Below, piece by piece: positions 1-8,870 of a DNA stretch of 31,896 nt; position 1 is the stretch's first letter, and each line of letters starts with the position of its first letter. Position numbers and translations under genes: made by a program. Source of the stretch: CAWHHZ01 sp963829355 (GTDB taxonomy: Bacteria; Acidobacteriota; Thermoanaerobaculia; Gp7-AA8; JAHWKK01); the NCBI GenBank assembly GCA_963829355.1, contig CAWHHZ010000026.1:1-31896 (forward strand), given 5' to 3'. A model generated the notes under the pieces. The model made no database searches and was not told where the DNA came from. It saw only the letters and a list, made by a program, of their open reading frames with translations.

Positions 1-1663
1 CGACTGAACCCTCGAGTCCCGCCTCCCGCGCTTCCATCGGATACTCCGGCTGGACACGCTCGATCACCACGGGCGGCTCAACACGGGGATCGCTGGCCGA
101 GGCGGCGTTCGCCATTGCCTTTCTCGGAGCTGGGGGACGGATCGCGCCGTCACCCGGGTCCGCCACGACCAGCAGATCTCCCACCTTCCGCCAATCCAGT
201 CCGCTCGGCTGAAGGATCTCATCGAGAGCCTGATCCCACGGCGTTCCCTTCAGGTTCACCGTCACCAGTTCGCTGTCGACGTCTGCTGCCATGATCAGCT
301 CCGTGGCCAGAAGTTTCGAGAACATGTCGAGAACATCGGCGAGCTTCGCGTCCCGGAGGCTCAGGTCTATCGGAGGAGCGGGAGCGGAGGGAGCTCCGGC
401 CTCGATATGGAGACGTTTCTCGAAGCGCTCAGTGCCCCGCACCAGTTCCAAACCGGCGTTGTAGGAAGAGTCACTCGGTGACGGTGTGAGCTCAACCTTC
501 AACTGCATTCCGTCCGGGCCTTCTTCGCCGGTCATTACAACTGCTGGTTCTCCAGATGCGAAGCGGACGGTAGGCATCGACAGGACTCGTCCGGCGGCCA
601 TGTCGATCACGATGAAGTCAGCCTGCAGGCTCCCGTCATCGAGAGGAACGATCTGAGATTCGATTCGATACGCAGTCACGTTCTGACTGTTGCCGGGCAA
701 CCGAAGGGCATTCGGTTCATCGCCCGTCAGCGCGCGCAGCGAGAGGCCGGTACCGAGGGTGACAATCGCAATCATGACGATGAGGGCTCGTGCTGCATGA
801 CGGGACATGGGGGTGTTCGACGACTTCATGATGCGGATCCTTTCCTTGAGGCTTCCGCCTCCGAGAGCTACTCGGGCGGTTCGTTCATAGGGAGCGTCCG
901 CGAGGACCTTGCGGAGCGATTCGAGGTAGGTGGTGAGAGTGACGCCTGATTCGATTACGGCGGCGTCGCACGCCACCTCCGAGAAGGCGCGGAAGCGGAG
1001 CGCGGCGAGCCACGCAAGCGGATGGAACCAGAACAGGCTTGTGACGATCGCCGCCGTGGCGCCCCACAGATTGTCTTTCTGCCGTACGTGCGCCAGCTCA
1101 TGGAGGAGCACGGCACGAAGCTCGTCCTCCCGCTCCGGGTCGATCAACAGAACGGGCACAATGATCGTCGGCCGGAACACACCAGTCACGAGCGGCCCTT
1201 CAGACCCGGAGCTGACGCTCACCGGAACGTCTGGAGGCATGCCGAGTCGGCCGGTGAGGCCATGCGAAAGCTCGCGGAGCTCAGCCCGGGGCCCACGAAG
1301 ACTCGACAGAGTCCGGAGGATCAGCACTGCGGCGATACTGATCCAGATCAAGACGATTGCGACGATCGGATCGAACGACAGCGACCGACTAGTCGCCGAG
1401 GCGGAGGTCGGGGAATCGATTGCATCAAAGGTGAACTGGGAAAGCTGTAGAGTCTGAACGCCGCGATCGGGAAGCAGATCGGGGAGCGGAACGAGGAACA
1501 CGAGCAGGGCCGCGAGCGACGCCGCGCGCCGGACCCGCGGATCCCGAATGAAGACAGTCGTCGCGATGAGACCGGCACAGAGCACAGTTGCGATCAGCAG
1601 ATGCGCTGTCGCCGCCTCGATCAGGGCAGCGAACAAAGGTCTGCTCTCAGAGATGAATGTCAT
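1..1663 (-). CDS. BlaR1-like M56 metallopeptidase with STN and TonB modules (partial, runs off left edge)
   Basis: Membrane zinc peptidase likely acting as sensor/antirepressor for the BlaI repressor encoded just upstream. Translating the minus strand from the ATG at 1663 gives an open frame to the window edge (about 554 residues). Hydrophobic segments lie near residues 12-37, 45-62 and 90-115. The zinc motif HELAH is at about residues 188-192, followed by the family's downstream EVACD motif. A further membrane helix (about 285-305) leads to a periplasmic part. Near residues 430-500 is an STN-like (secretin/TonB short N-terminal) domain beginning IDLSLRDAKLADVLDMF. At the edge VIERVQPEYPMEAREAGLEG matches the start of a TonB C-terminal domain. 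The start overlaps the blaI stop by 4 nt (ATGA), implying translational coupling. Classical BlaR1 carries a penicillin-binding domain instead, so the signal sensed here is unknown. Peptidase assignment is strong; STN and TonB come from motif reading. Confidence 0.88.
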   Translation of the reverse strand, partial: MTFISESRPLFAALIEAATAHLLIATVLCAGLIATTVFIRDPRVRRAASLAALLVFLVPLPDLLPDRGVQTLQLSQFTFDAIDSPTSASATSRSLSFDPIVAIVLIWISIAAVLILRTLSSLRGPRAELRELSHGLTGRLGMPPDVPVSVSSGSEGPLVTGVFRPTIIVPVLLIDPEREDELRAVLLHELAHVRQKDNLWGATAAIVTSLFWFHPLAWLAALRFRAFSEVACDAAVIESGVTLTTYLESLRKVLADAPYERTARVALGGGSLKERIRIMKSSNTPMSRHAARALIVMIAIVTLGTGLSLRALTGDEPNALRLPGNSQNVTAYRIESQIVPLDDGSLQADFIVIDMAAGRVLSMPTVRFASGEPAVVMTGEEGPDGMQLKVELTPSPSDSSYNAGLELVRGTERFEKRLHIEAGAPSAPAPPIDLSLRDAKLADVLDMFSKLLATELIMAADVDSELVTVNLKGTPWDQALDEILQPSGLDWRKVGDLLVVADPGDGAIRPPAPRKAMANAASASDPRVEPPVVIERVQPEYPMEAREAGLEGSV

Positions 1664-2019
1664 TGGTCACGTTCCTTCAGTTCTTCCTCGAGCGTCTTGA
1701 GATCTTCGAGCGTCAGATCCCCACTCGCTACGAGGTGAGACACGAGACCCTGCGCCGAACCGATGATGTCGACCATCTCCCGGATCATTCGCTGATAGGT
1801 TCGCGGCCGGGTGACGACGGCGGCGAACAGGTGCGCATTCCCTTCCTTGCCAGTCCGCTTGACCGCACCCTTCCCTTCGAGCCGGTTGATGACGGTCTGG
1901 ACTGTCGTGTACGCGGGGCGTTTCCTTCTCGGAATCGCATCCACGACGTCGCGCACAGTCGCTGTCCCGCGTTCCCAGAGGATATCCATGATCTCCAGCT
2001 CGTTCCTCGTCAGCTTCAT
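1660..2019 (-). CDS. blaI: BlaI/MecI-family transcriptional repressor
   Basis: A 119-residue winged-helix repressor of the BlaI/MecI/CopY family, which dimerises on palindromic operators and is inactivated by cleavage triggered by a partner M56 peptidase. The N-terminus MKLTRNELEIMDILWERG is typical, with the recognition region around YTTVQTVINRLEGKG and a C-terminal dimerisation helix set. An AGGAGAT ribosome-binding site sits about 5 nt before the ATG. The stop codon overlaps the start of the M56 peptidase gene, so the two form a sensor-repressor operon. The gene's own promoter contains a perfect inverted repeat, indicating autoregulation. The wider regulon cannot be seen here. Confidence 0.95.
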   Translation of the reverse strand: MKLTRNELEIMDILWERGTATVRDVVDAIPRRKRPAYTTVQTVINRLEGKGAVKRTGKEGNAHLFAAVVTRPRTYQRMIREMVDIIGSAQGLVSHLVASGDLTLEDLKTLEEELKERDQ

Positions 2020-2035
2020 ATTGATCTCCTAGTCA

Positions 2036-2073
2036 TGTAGTAGCAATCTACTGCCGTTGTAGTAGATTGTCAA
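2036..2073 (-). promoter_or_regulatory. blaI promoter with overlapping BlaI operator
   Basis: On the minus strand TTGACA (2073-2068) and TAGATT (2050-2045) are separated by exactly 17 nt, a near-consensus sigma-70 promoter. The same stretch holds a perfect 9-bp inverted repeat, CAATCTACT (2044-2052) and AGTAGATTG (2061-2069), with an 8-nt spacer. The octamer TGTAGTAG occurs twice in direct orientation (2036-2043 and 2058-2065), 22 bp or about two helical turns apart. It resembles BlaI/MecI boxes, so repressor binding would occlude the polymerase. That BlaI binds here is inferred. Confidence 0.8.
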
Positions 2074-2187
2074 GGAGTGAGTCATCGATCTTTGGTCGTT
2101 CGTCGTTGGTCCTTGGTGCAGGGCTGTCGTCCTGCCGCGAAAAGACGCCACTTCGCGACGCGGGTAGAGTGGAGTGAACCGCATGAA

Positions 2188-2234
2188 GGCCGCGAAGCGG
2201 CCGACAGCCAGTAGCCCCCGGCTTCAGCCGGGGG
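2188..2234. repeat. Two adjacent short hairpins (REP-like)
   Basis: GGCCGC-GAA-GCGGCC (2188-2202) is followed by CCCCCGGC-TTCA-GCCGGGGG (2215-2234), a perfect 8-bp stem with a tetraloop flanked by TAG and GTA. They lie between the PilZ gene 3' end and blaI. They may act as extragenic palindromes or as a bidirectional stop; no T-run follows, so a classical terminator is not supported. Confidence 0.6.
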
Positions 2235-2273
2235 TAGCCTTCCGGATACGCCCCAACACGACCGGCTCCTTCT

Positions 2274-2975
2274 CTACGGCTGGAAGCGTGTGCGTGGAAC
2301 GTCCGAGGGGTTTTCGATGGAAAGGCGGGCAAAGAGGCGGATCAGGCTCTTTTGTTCGGCACTGGCGATCTCGTAGGTCCGCCGGAGGAGAGCTACGTCC
2401 TCCTCCTTCTCGTCGGCGGAGATCGTGAAGCCCCTTTCCGGCTGCTCGGAATCGTCGACTCGCTCCTGCTCCCAACGCCCTTTCTCATCGAGACGACACC
2501 GGATGAATGGCCTCGCGTTCATCCACGAGGTGAGGAGGTCCGTCGAGAACGAACCGCTCGATTCGTCGACACCCTTCATCACGGATGGATCGGCCCAGGC
2601 ATCAGCGCGCTGTCGCAATAGCGCTCGCTCAACGCGTTTTCGAATTGCGTTCCGTATGCTCACGGTAGATCCCTCCAGTGCAGCGAACTGAAGTCCGGAG
2701 TGATAGATGTACGCTTTCTTGTTGCCGACGTCGACCAGCTCCAGTCTGCTGCGCCTCAGGACACAGCGGATGCTGTGCTGCTCCCGTTCGAGTCGGAAGG
2801 TGAGCTGGTCGATGGCTCCCGGAGCGATCTGCTCTCTGTGTCTGATTCCGGCGCCCGAACTTCCCAGGTCAGAAAGGACAACTTTGTGGGAGCCGAATGT
2901 CGCCGCGCGCGGCATTCGAAAAGTGATGCGCCCCGAGTGCTGCCTTCGTTCTCCTGTCATTTCGGTGCGACTCAT
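2274..2975 (-). CDS. PilZ-domain protein, possible c-di-GMP receptor
   Basis: A 233-residue soluble protein. The N-terminal third resembles PilZ: an Arg-rich motif ERRQHSGRITF near residues 9-19 and, further on, LSDLGSSGAGI, matching the D/NxSxxG loop of c-di-GMP-binding PilZ domains with Gly in place of the first Ser. The C-terminal half (about 110-233) is charged and matches nothing I recognise. A second in-frame ATG at 2960 gives MTGERRQH, a more typical PilZ N-terminus; neither start has a clear ribosome-binding site. It is transcribed divergently from the LRR gene, with 107 bp between the two. Domain call fairly confident, ligand binding inferred. Confidence 0.75.
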   Translation of the reverse strand: MSRTEMTGERRQHSGRITFRMPRAATFGSHKVVLSDLGSSGAGIRHREQIAPGAIDQLTFRLEREQHSIRCVLRRSRLELVDVGNKKAYIYHSGLQFAALEGSTVSIRNAIRKRVERALLRQRADAWADPSVMKGVDESSGSFSTDLLTSWMNARPFIRCRLDEKGRWEQERVDDSEQPERGFTISADEKEEDVALLRRTYEIASAEQKSLIRLFARLSIENPSDVPRTRFQP

Positions 2976-3082
2976 TCTATAGCGATCAACTGGGCGGTTC
3001 TACCGTGTTTGTTCCCTCACGATTGACGGCTCCGGCCGACCTGAGGCACTGTGGATACGATCAAGCAACCAAAGGAGAGTCC

Positions 3083-6000
3083 GTGCGGTCTCTGAATGTC
3101 GTCGTATCGGTTCTGCTGTTGACGCTTTCCGCCGGGGCGGCCGTCCCATCAGGGGAGCGGGCAGCCCTGATCTCGCTGTATGAAGCCACGGATGGGGAGA
3201 GCTGGAACGACTCCAGCGGCTGGCTCGGAGCGCCTGGAACCGAGTGTGACTGGTTCGGCGTGACCTGTGACGACGCGAGATCTCGAGTGGTGGGGATCAT
3301 CTTTGAGGAGAACAACCTGGCTGGCACTCTTCCCGCCGCAATCGGAAACCTCTCGGGGCTCGAGGAACTGAGTCTGGAGGACAATGTTCTTTCGGGCCAT
3401 ATACCGGGTGAGATCGGTAATCTGTCGAGTCTCGTACGGCTGGTGCTGGGAGGGAATCAGCTCACTGGCTCAATCCCGGAGACTCTGGGAAATCTCGTCT
3501 CGCTAGAGGAGCTGAACCTCGAGAGGAACGATCTCAACGGCTCGATCCCGTCGTCGCTCGGCTCGCTCGCTTCACTCCGGTATCTCGATCTTTCCGAGAA
3601 CGACCTGACCGGCGGGATTCCGTCCGCACTGGGAGATCTCTCTTCCCTCGAAGTCCTGGTGCTGTTCGACAACGATTTCGGAGGAACGATCCCGGCGACG
3701 CTCTCGAATCTGAACAAGCTCGTGTTCCTCGATCTGAGTGCTGGACGCCTCACCGGGCCGTTCCCCGCGACACTCACTTCTCTGCCCGCGCTCGAGAGCC
3801 TGATACTCGGTCAGTCGTACGACATCGGACCGCGGAACAACCAGCTCACCGGAGGGATCGCCACGCAGCTGGCACAGCTCACCAGTCTTCGAAATCTCGA
3901 GCTCGGCTTTAATCAGCTCGGGGGGGCGATTCCGCTCGTGCTCGGCAATCTTGCAAACCTCGAGACCCTGGACCTGAGCGCCAATGGTTTCGCCGGTACC
4001 ATTCCGGCGGAGCTGGGAAACCTCGCCAACCTCGAAAGCCTGACGCTCGGTTTCAACTCACTCACTGGTCCTCTGCCCGCCGGGCTCGGACGGCTCGAGT
4101 CACTCATGCACCTCGATCTCCAGGTCAACAAACTGAGTGGTCCTCTCCCGCGGGAGCTCGGCAACCTTTCGAATCTCAGAGACCTTTATCTGAACGAGAA
4201 TGATTTCATCGGGACCATCCCGCCTGATCTGGGTGATCTGGAAAACCTCGAAGCGCTCTACCTGCACACAAACCACTTCTCCGGTCCCCTCCCTCAGAGT
4301 CTCGCCAACTGTGCAGAGCTCCGATCGCTGCAGGTGTTCGACAACGAGCTCGATGGGCCGGTTCCTTCGTGGCTCGGCAACCTGACGAATCTGACTGACC
4401 TGCTGCTCGACGGTAATCGCTTTACCGGAACGATCCCACCGCAGATCGGCAACCTGACGAATCTCACGGCCTTCGGCGCCGGGGGCAATCTCCTGAGCGG
4501 TACGATTCCGGCGGAGATCGGCAACCTCACGCGAATGCAGTATCTGTCACTCGACCGCGCGGGTTTGAGCGGAGAAATCCCGATCTCGATCTGGGAGATG
4601 AAGGAACTGATCGACGTCAGGCTCGACGACAACGATCTGACCGGCTCCCTTCCGCCCGGCATCGGTGAGCTGCAGAACCTCACTCTACTGCTCCTCAGTA
4701 CGAATCGGCTGACGGGTCAGATTCCTGCCGCGATCGGAGAACTTTCGTCGCTGCAGATCCTCGGTCTCGATGGGAACCGTCTCAGCGGTTCGATACCGTC
4801 CGCGATTTCCGGAGCCGTCGCGCTCGAGTTCCTCGGAGTGGAGAAGAATGCGCTGAGCGGAGAACTGCCGGTATCGCTTCTCGCAATGTCGCAGCTGCAG
4901 GCGGTGCGGATGAACTTCAATGCGCTGAAGTCGTCCAATCCCCAGGTGCTCGCGTTCGTCGATGAACGGACGGAGGATGAGACGTTCGAGTCTACCCAGA
5001 CCGTTCCTCCGACAGCTGTAGGGGTGAGCGAGGTGACCGATCGCAGTGCCGTCGTTTCCTGGACCGTGATTCCATTCGATCAGTACGAGGGCGGGTATGA
5101 GATTCGTGCGACGCCCGCCGGGGGAGGTGCCGCGATCATCTCGACGACCGGATCGAAACGGGTCGATTCTCACGTCATGCGAGGGCTGGCGCCCGAGACG
5201 ACCTACTCGGTCACCGTCCGGACGACGACGCATCCTTTCGGATTTCAACAGAACTTCCTGCGAAGCGAAGCAACCAGCCCCGTATCGTTCACGACGGGCG
5301 TGCGCCAGTCCGCTCCTGCTCTCGTCGATCTCGTGAGCGGCCCGGGAGGCCTGATCCAGATCGGCGGTGCGCCACAGAACGAGGACAGCTACGTCCTCGG
5401 AAATTTCGGCGACCTCGCGACCACGATCACTCTGGAGCAGGTTGGTGATCATTTCGAGCAGGAGCCGGAGACGTTCATCCTCGAGCCTGGCGCGACACAG
5501 ACGATCACGATCCGTTCTCTTCCGAACCAGACGCCCGATTCCTACTGGGGCTACTCCGTCGTGACGGGCGCGGGAGTCCCCGACGATTTCCTGATCCCCG
5601 TCATCCTGCTCGCAACGGCACCTTCAGCAGGGACGGCGGTCGGTGAGGCGTTGTCGAGTCGCGTCGATGTGTTCGGGCTGGAGGGGACCGATGGGGTGGG
5701 AACCGTGCGGTTCCGTAACCGCGGTCAGGCGACTCTGCAGGGCGTCCTGGTCTCCGATAGCCCCTGGATCAGGACCGCGCCGGAGCCGATCTCGATTCCT
5801 CCGGGAGAAGTGCGCAGTGTGAGCTTCGACGTGCTGCGGCATCGGCGGCCACTTCAGCGCGGTGCGGTGACGGGAGGAATCCGTCTCGTCTACGTCGCCG
5901 CGGCCGACCCGGGCAAGACTGCGCCGGCTCCAGGTGTCGAATCGACATCGGTGTCGACGACGCTCGTGACCGTGATCGATACCGTGGTTCCGGAAGCACG

Positions 6001-7540
6001 TACCGCCGAAATTCCGGATCTCGGGGCGGGCGAGGTGCGGCGTCTGATTCCGGGCGCCTCCCATCTGGTTCGGCCGTTCGGAACCTTCGTGACCGACCTC
6101 GCCGTGGCGAATGCCTACGGTGGATCAGCCGTCGGCGATCTGGAGATTTTCTTCGATCGCACAGGGAGTGGTGACTCATCCGCAGCGTCGGCCGGAACGA
6201 TCTCGCCGTCGACCTCGCTCGTTCTCGCCAACATCGTCGAGAGTGTGTACGGTGACGATGACCGGAGCGGCACGATCCACGTTCGGGCCAGCCTGCAGGA
6301 GAACCTCGAGGTGGCGGCGAGCCTGGCGAATGTGAGCGGACCAATCGGTGAGATGCGCGGCACTCTTCCGGTGTTCCGGACCGACCGCGTCATCAGCCCC
6401 GGGCAGAGCTCGTACCTGATGGGCGTCCGGGTCGGAACCGATCTCGAGACCACCCTCTATGTCCAGGAGGCCCTCGGGCTCGAGGCGTCCGTCACCGTTG
6501 AATATCAGCGCCCGAGCGGAGAGACGATTGGATCGACGGAGCTCGCTCTGGGACGGTTCGAGCTGCGCCAGTTGACGGGCGTCATGCCGGCGGGGACTGA
6601 GCTCGTGCGCATCGTCAACCACGAGATCTCGACCGGCGGTGTGGTGAGCTACGCGCTCATCATCGACCGGAAGAGCGGGGGAGTCGAGACGATCGTGGAC
6701 TGGACCAGCATGCTCGGCTATCCCCCAGGCACGACGGTCCGGATTCCGATCGTGCTTTCTGAAGGAGAGCTCGAGGTGAGTCAGGCGCGGACGATCACGG
6801 GGCGGGATGTAGGTTTGCGCAGGCGTCCCGTCCACCGTCCGGATGTGCCGATTGGGCCCGCCGTCCATACGAGCGCCCACCTGATGAATCCTGGAGCGCA
6901 ACGCTCTGTCATGTCCGTGACGTTCTACGAATCGTCCGGACAGATCTACCGGCAGCACTGGTCGGTCGATCCCGGAGCGATGCTTACCGTGAATGATCTG
7001 GTGCATGAGCTGAAAGGGTCGGGGAGCGCGACGTCCGGATACGTGGTCGTCGAGATGATCAGTGGAGAGTCGATCATTGCGGCGGCCCTGATTCGCGACA
7101 CTGGCGAAGATCAGCTCGTCTCCCAGATTCCAGTCTTCCCGGACTCTCGCGGACTCCGCCTCGGACAGTCTGTCATATACAGCGGACTCGAAGATTCCAC
7201 CGCTCAGGCTGTTCTTGACCGCCGCCCCGCATCTTTCAGAACCGCGTTCGGAATCGCTGAAACGGCGGGAAGTCCTGTCACTGTCCGGGCGACGGTAGGA
7301 TTCGCCGGAAAGAGCCCCCTGGTGAGCTCGACGATCTCGAAGGACTTCGTCCTCGGGGCCCGGCAGACTGTCGTGATCAGGGATCTGCTTCGGGGAGTCC
7401 TGGGTGAGCAGCGGGATGCGAGGCTCGGCGACATGAAGAATGTCCAGCTCACGTTGAAGGTGACCGATGGAGAAGGCGCGGTGACCACGTTTGTTCAGGA
7501 GACGGAAAACAGCTCTGGTGACTCTCGTTTCACGTTCTGA
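3083..7540 (+). CDS. Giant secreted plant-type leucine-rich-repeat protein with Fn3 and C-terminal beta-domain repeats
   Basis: The GTG start at 3083 is preceded by AGGAGAG and followed directly by a signal peptide (RSLNVVVSVLLLTLSAGA), so it is preferred over the in-frame ATG at 3005, which would put about 26 extra residues before it. The product is 1485 residues. After cleavage comes a plant-like LRR N-cap with CDWFGVTC. Then 22 consecutive 24-residue LRRs of the pattern NxLxGxIPxxLGNLxxLxxLxL span about residues 77-613 (DNA 3311-4920), with one 7-residue insertion in repeat 7. A fibronectin type III domain (about 640-735) and two beta-sandwich-like segments (to about 950) follow. The last 500 residues hold degenerate repeats of another beta domain. 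No membrane anchor, sorting motif or type IX tail was recognised. It is probably an extracellular binding or adhesion protein; ligand unknown. Plant-type LRRs in bacteria are known but uncommon. Confidence 0.93.
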   Translation: MRSLNVVVSVLLLTLSAGAAVPSGERAALISLYEATDGESWNDSSGWLGAPGTECDWFGVTCDDARSRVVGIIFEENNLAGTLPAAIGNLSGLEELSLEDNVLSGHIPGEIGNLSSLVRLVLGGNQLTGSIPETLGNLVSLEELNLERNDLNGSIPSSLGSLASLRYLDLSENDLTGGIPSALGDLSSLEVLVLFDNDFGGTIPATLSNLNKLVFLDLSAGRLTGPFPATLTSLPALESLILGQSYDIGPRNNQLTGGIATQLAQLTSLRNLELGFNQLGGAIPLVLGNLANLETLDLSANGFAGTIPAELGNLANLESLTLGFNSLTGPLPAGLGRLESLMHLDLQVNKLSGPLPRELGNLSNLRDLYLNENDFIGTIPPDLGDLENLEALYLHTNHFSGPLPQSLANCAELRSLQVFDNELDGPVPSWLGNLTNLTDLLLDGNRFTGTIPPQIGNLTNLTAFGAGGNLLSGTIPAEIGNLTRMQYLSLDRAGLSGEIPISIWEMKELIDVRLDDNDLTGSLPPGIGELQNLTLLLLSTNRLTGQIPAAIGELSSLQILGLDGNRLSGSIPSAISGAVALEFLGVEKNALSGELPVSLLAMSQLQAVRMNFNALKSSNPQVLAFVDERTEDETFESTQTVPPTAVGVSEVTDRSAVVSWTVIPFDQYEGGYEIRATPAGGGAAIISTTGSKRVDSHVMRGLAPETTYSVTVRTTTHPFGFQQNFLRSEATSPVSFTTGVRQSAPALVDLVSGPGGLIQIGGAPQNEDSYVLGNFGDLATTITLEQVGDHFEQEPETFILEPGATQTITIRSLPNQTPDSYWGYSVVTGAGVPDDFLIPVILLATAPSAGTAVGEALSSRVDVFGLEGTDGVGTVRFRNRGQATLQGVLVSDSPWIRTAPEPISIPPGEVRSVSFDVLRHRRPLQRGAVTGGIRLVYVAAADPGKTAPAPGVESTSVSTTLVTVIDTVVPEARTAEIPDLGAGEVRRLIPGASHLVRPFGTFVTDLAVANAYGGSAVGDLEIFFDRTGSGDSSAASAGTISPSTSLVLANIVESVYGDDDRSGTIHVRASLQENLEVAASLANVSGPIGEMRGTLPVFRTDRVISPGQSSYLMGVRVGTDLETTLYVQEALGLEASVTVEYQRPSGETIGSTELALGRFELRQLTGVMPAGTELVRIVNHEISTGGVVSYALIIDRKSGGVETIVDWTSMLGYPPGTTVRIPIVLSEGELEVSQARTITGRDVGLRRRPVHRPDVPIGPAVHTSAHLMNPGAQRSVMSVTFYESSGQIYRQHWSVDPGAMLTVNDLVHELKGSGSATSGYVVVEMISGESIIAAALIRDTGEDQLVSQIPVFPDSRGLRLGQSVIYSGLEDSTAQAVLDRRPASFRTAFGIAETAGSPVTVRATVGFAGKSPLVSSTISKDFVLGARQTVVIRDLLRGVLGEQRDARLGDMKNVQLTLKVTDGEGAVTTFVQETENSSGDSRFTF

Positions 7541-7781
7541 TGTCGAAAGCAGAGCGGGACTTCCACACTGCTCAGATACACGGCTGTCATTCCGAAGCGA
7601 AGCGAGGAACCGGGGCGGGGGACCGATCAAGTCGCTTCCCCGACAGAATCTTCGGTTGCGATGAGGCCGCTCCTGTCGGAAGGACAGGGCGATAGACGTT
7701 TCGCAGAAGCTGGTGAAAAGGTGAGCCCGATCCTGAGGTACGTCGTCAGATTTCACTGATCGAGTGATCTTCACGATTCGA
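7541..7781. other. Intergenic region between convergent genes with possible hairpin terminator
   Basis: No gene seen. A 30-nt hairpin with 8-bp arms CTGATCGA (7756-7763) and TCGATCAG (7778-7785) overlaps the stop codon of the minus-strand metallohydrolase gene and may end transcription from both sides, although neither strand shows a T-run. Near 7590 the sequence GTCATTCCGAAGCGAAGCGA resembles dispersed palindromic repeats common in such genomes. Confidence 0.4.
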
Positions 7782-8780
7782 TCAGGATCCGGTTGAGCTC
7801 ACGATCACCGGCTGGGTCCAGGCGCGGAGACCGTTCGAGTCCACCACCCTCGCGCGGACGTAGCCCTCGTCACCTCGAAAGGTGTAGACGGCCGGGTTGC
7901 TGATTGCCCGCTCCAGCACCTTGCCGCCCTTGCCGATGAAGGATACGGTGAATCTCGTCGAGCCGGCTTCCGGCAATGTGATCGTGACCGCATCCCCGGT
8001 CACTTCGTAGTCCTTCAATGTGACGCCGGTCGACGCGTAGAAGTCGCCCCGCTCCATCGCACCCACGATTGCGTCGGCACTCAGCTCCGGGGCGCGTACG
8101 ACGATCCATCCCTGACCCGGCTTCGAGGCCGACGGATCATCCGGGCGCTTGAAATGATGGGCGTCGTCAACCGCGATTCCGTAGACGAGAACACCTGAGG
8201 AAAGAACCGCATCCCACATCTCTTCGAGACCGGGGTAACCGCCGCCTCCTACGTTGTTGACCTTCGGATGACCATTGAAAATCTCGATCAGCCGGGTGTT
8301 CTTCAGTCGCGCGAGGTCTTCTGCCGAGATCGCCCACTCGTAATTGGGATGATTCACGTGCGGGACGCCACCCGCCTGACGGATTGCGTCGACGTCTCTC
8401 TGGAGAACGTCGAGGACGCTTTCTCCTCCCTGGGGCTCGATCTCCTCTCCGAGGTCCAGCCCGTTGACGTGGATCGGTTTTCCCTTGAAGGCATCGCTGA
8501 CTTCCTCGCCGCGGATCACGAGGAACTTGTCGTCCGCTCCGTGGAGATCATTGAGGCCGGCGACGCTCGTCAGGAAGTTGTGGTCGGAGAGTACCAGGAA
8601 GTTGTAGTCGTGCTCCCGGTACCACGTGACGACTTCGTCGGGCGTGCTGTCGCCATCGCTGTTGAGCGTGTGCGTGTGCGTGTTGCCCTTGTACCACTCC
8701 AGGTGTTCAACCGAACTATCCTGCGCCATTACCGAAACTGTCATGAACAGCGCGAGCGTAGTAAAGATGAGGTTCTTCAT
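7782..8780 (-). CDS. Secreted PHP-domain (CehA/McbA-like) metallohydrolase
   Basis: The ATG at 8780 has AGGAGA upstream and gives a clean signal peptide (MKNLIFTTLALFMTVSVMAQ), so 17 upstream in-frame residues are discarded. The product is 332 residues. Metal-binding PHP motifs appear in order: GNTHTHTLNSDGD, LVLSDHN, IRGEEV, PHVNHP, EIFNGH and AVDDAH. This order is typical of CehA/McbA-type hydrolases, which act on phosphoester or ester substrates. The last 90 residues form a beta-rich domain. It is exported, so it probably works in the periplasm or outside the cell. It lies 90 bp downstream of a kinase gene on the same strand and could be co-transcribed. Substrate unknown. Confidence 0.87.
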   Translation of the reverse strand: MKNLIFTTLALFMTVSVMAQDSSVEHLEWYKGNTHTHTLNSDGDSTPDEVVTWYREHDYNFLVLSDHNFLTSVAGLNDLHGADDKFLVIRGEEVSDAFKGKPIHVNGLDLGEEIEPQGGESVLDVLQRDVDAIRQAGGVPHVNHPNYEWAISAEDLARLKNTRLIEIFNGHPKVNNVGGGGYPGLEEMWDAVLSSGVLVYGIAVDDAHHFKRPDDPSASKPGQGWIVVRAPELSADAIVGAMERGDFYASTGVTLKDYEVTGDAVTITLPEAGSTRFTVSFIGKGGKVLERAISNPAVYTFRGDEGYVRARVVDSNGLRAWTQPVIVSSTGS

Positions 8781-8870
8781 CAGAAACGTTCTCCTTGCCT
8801 GGCACAGGCGAGGCTCATCGATCGAGCGCATCGTCCGTCGGGCTTTACTCAGTCCCCGATCGATGGGCGC

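Noticed and set aside
4685..5452. 255-codon minus-strand frame inside the LRR gene
   Set aside because: Shadow of the LRR/Fn3 coding region; no recognisable motif and no ribosome-binding site.
6176..7774. 532-codon minus-strand frame
   Set aside because: Antisense of the LRR protein gene; Arg/Ser/His-rich composition with no domain, as expected for a high-GC shadow frame.
8816..8865. Inverted repeat CATCGATC / GATCGATG as terminator or operator
   Set aside because: ATCGAT is self-complementary and common at this composition, the spacer is 34 nt and no T-run follows.
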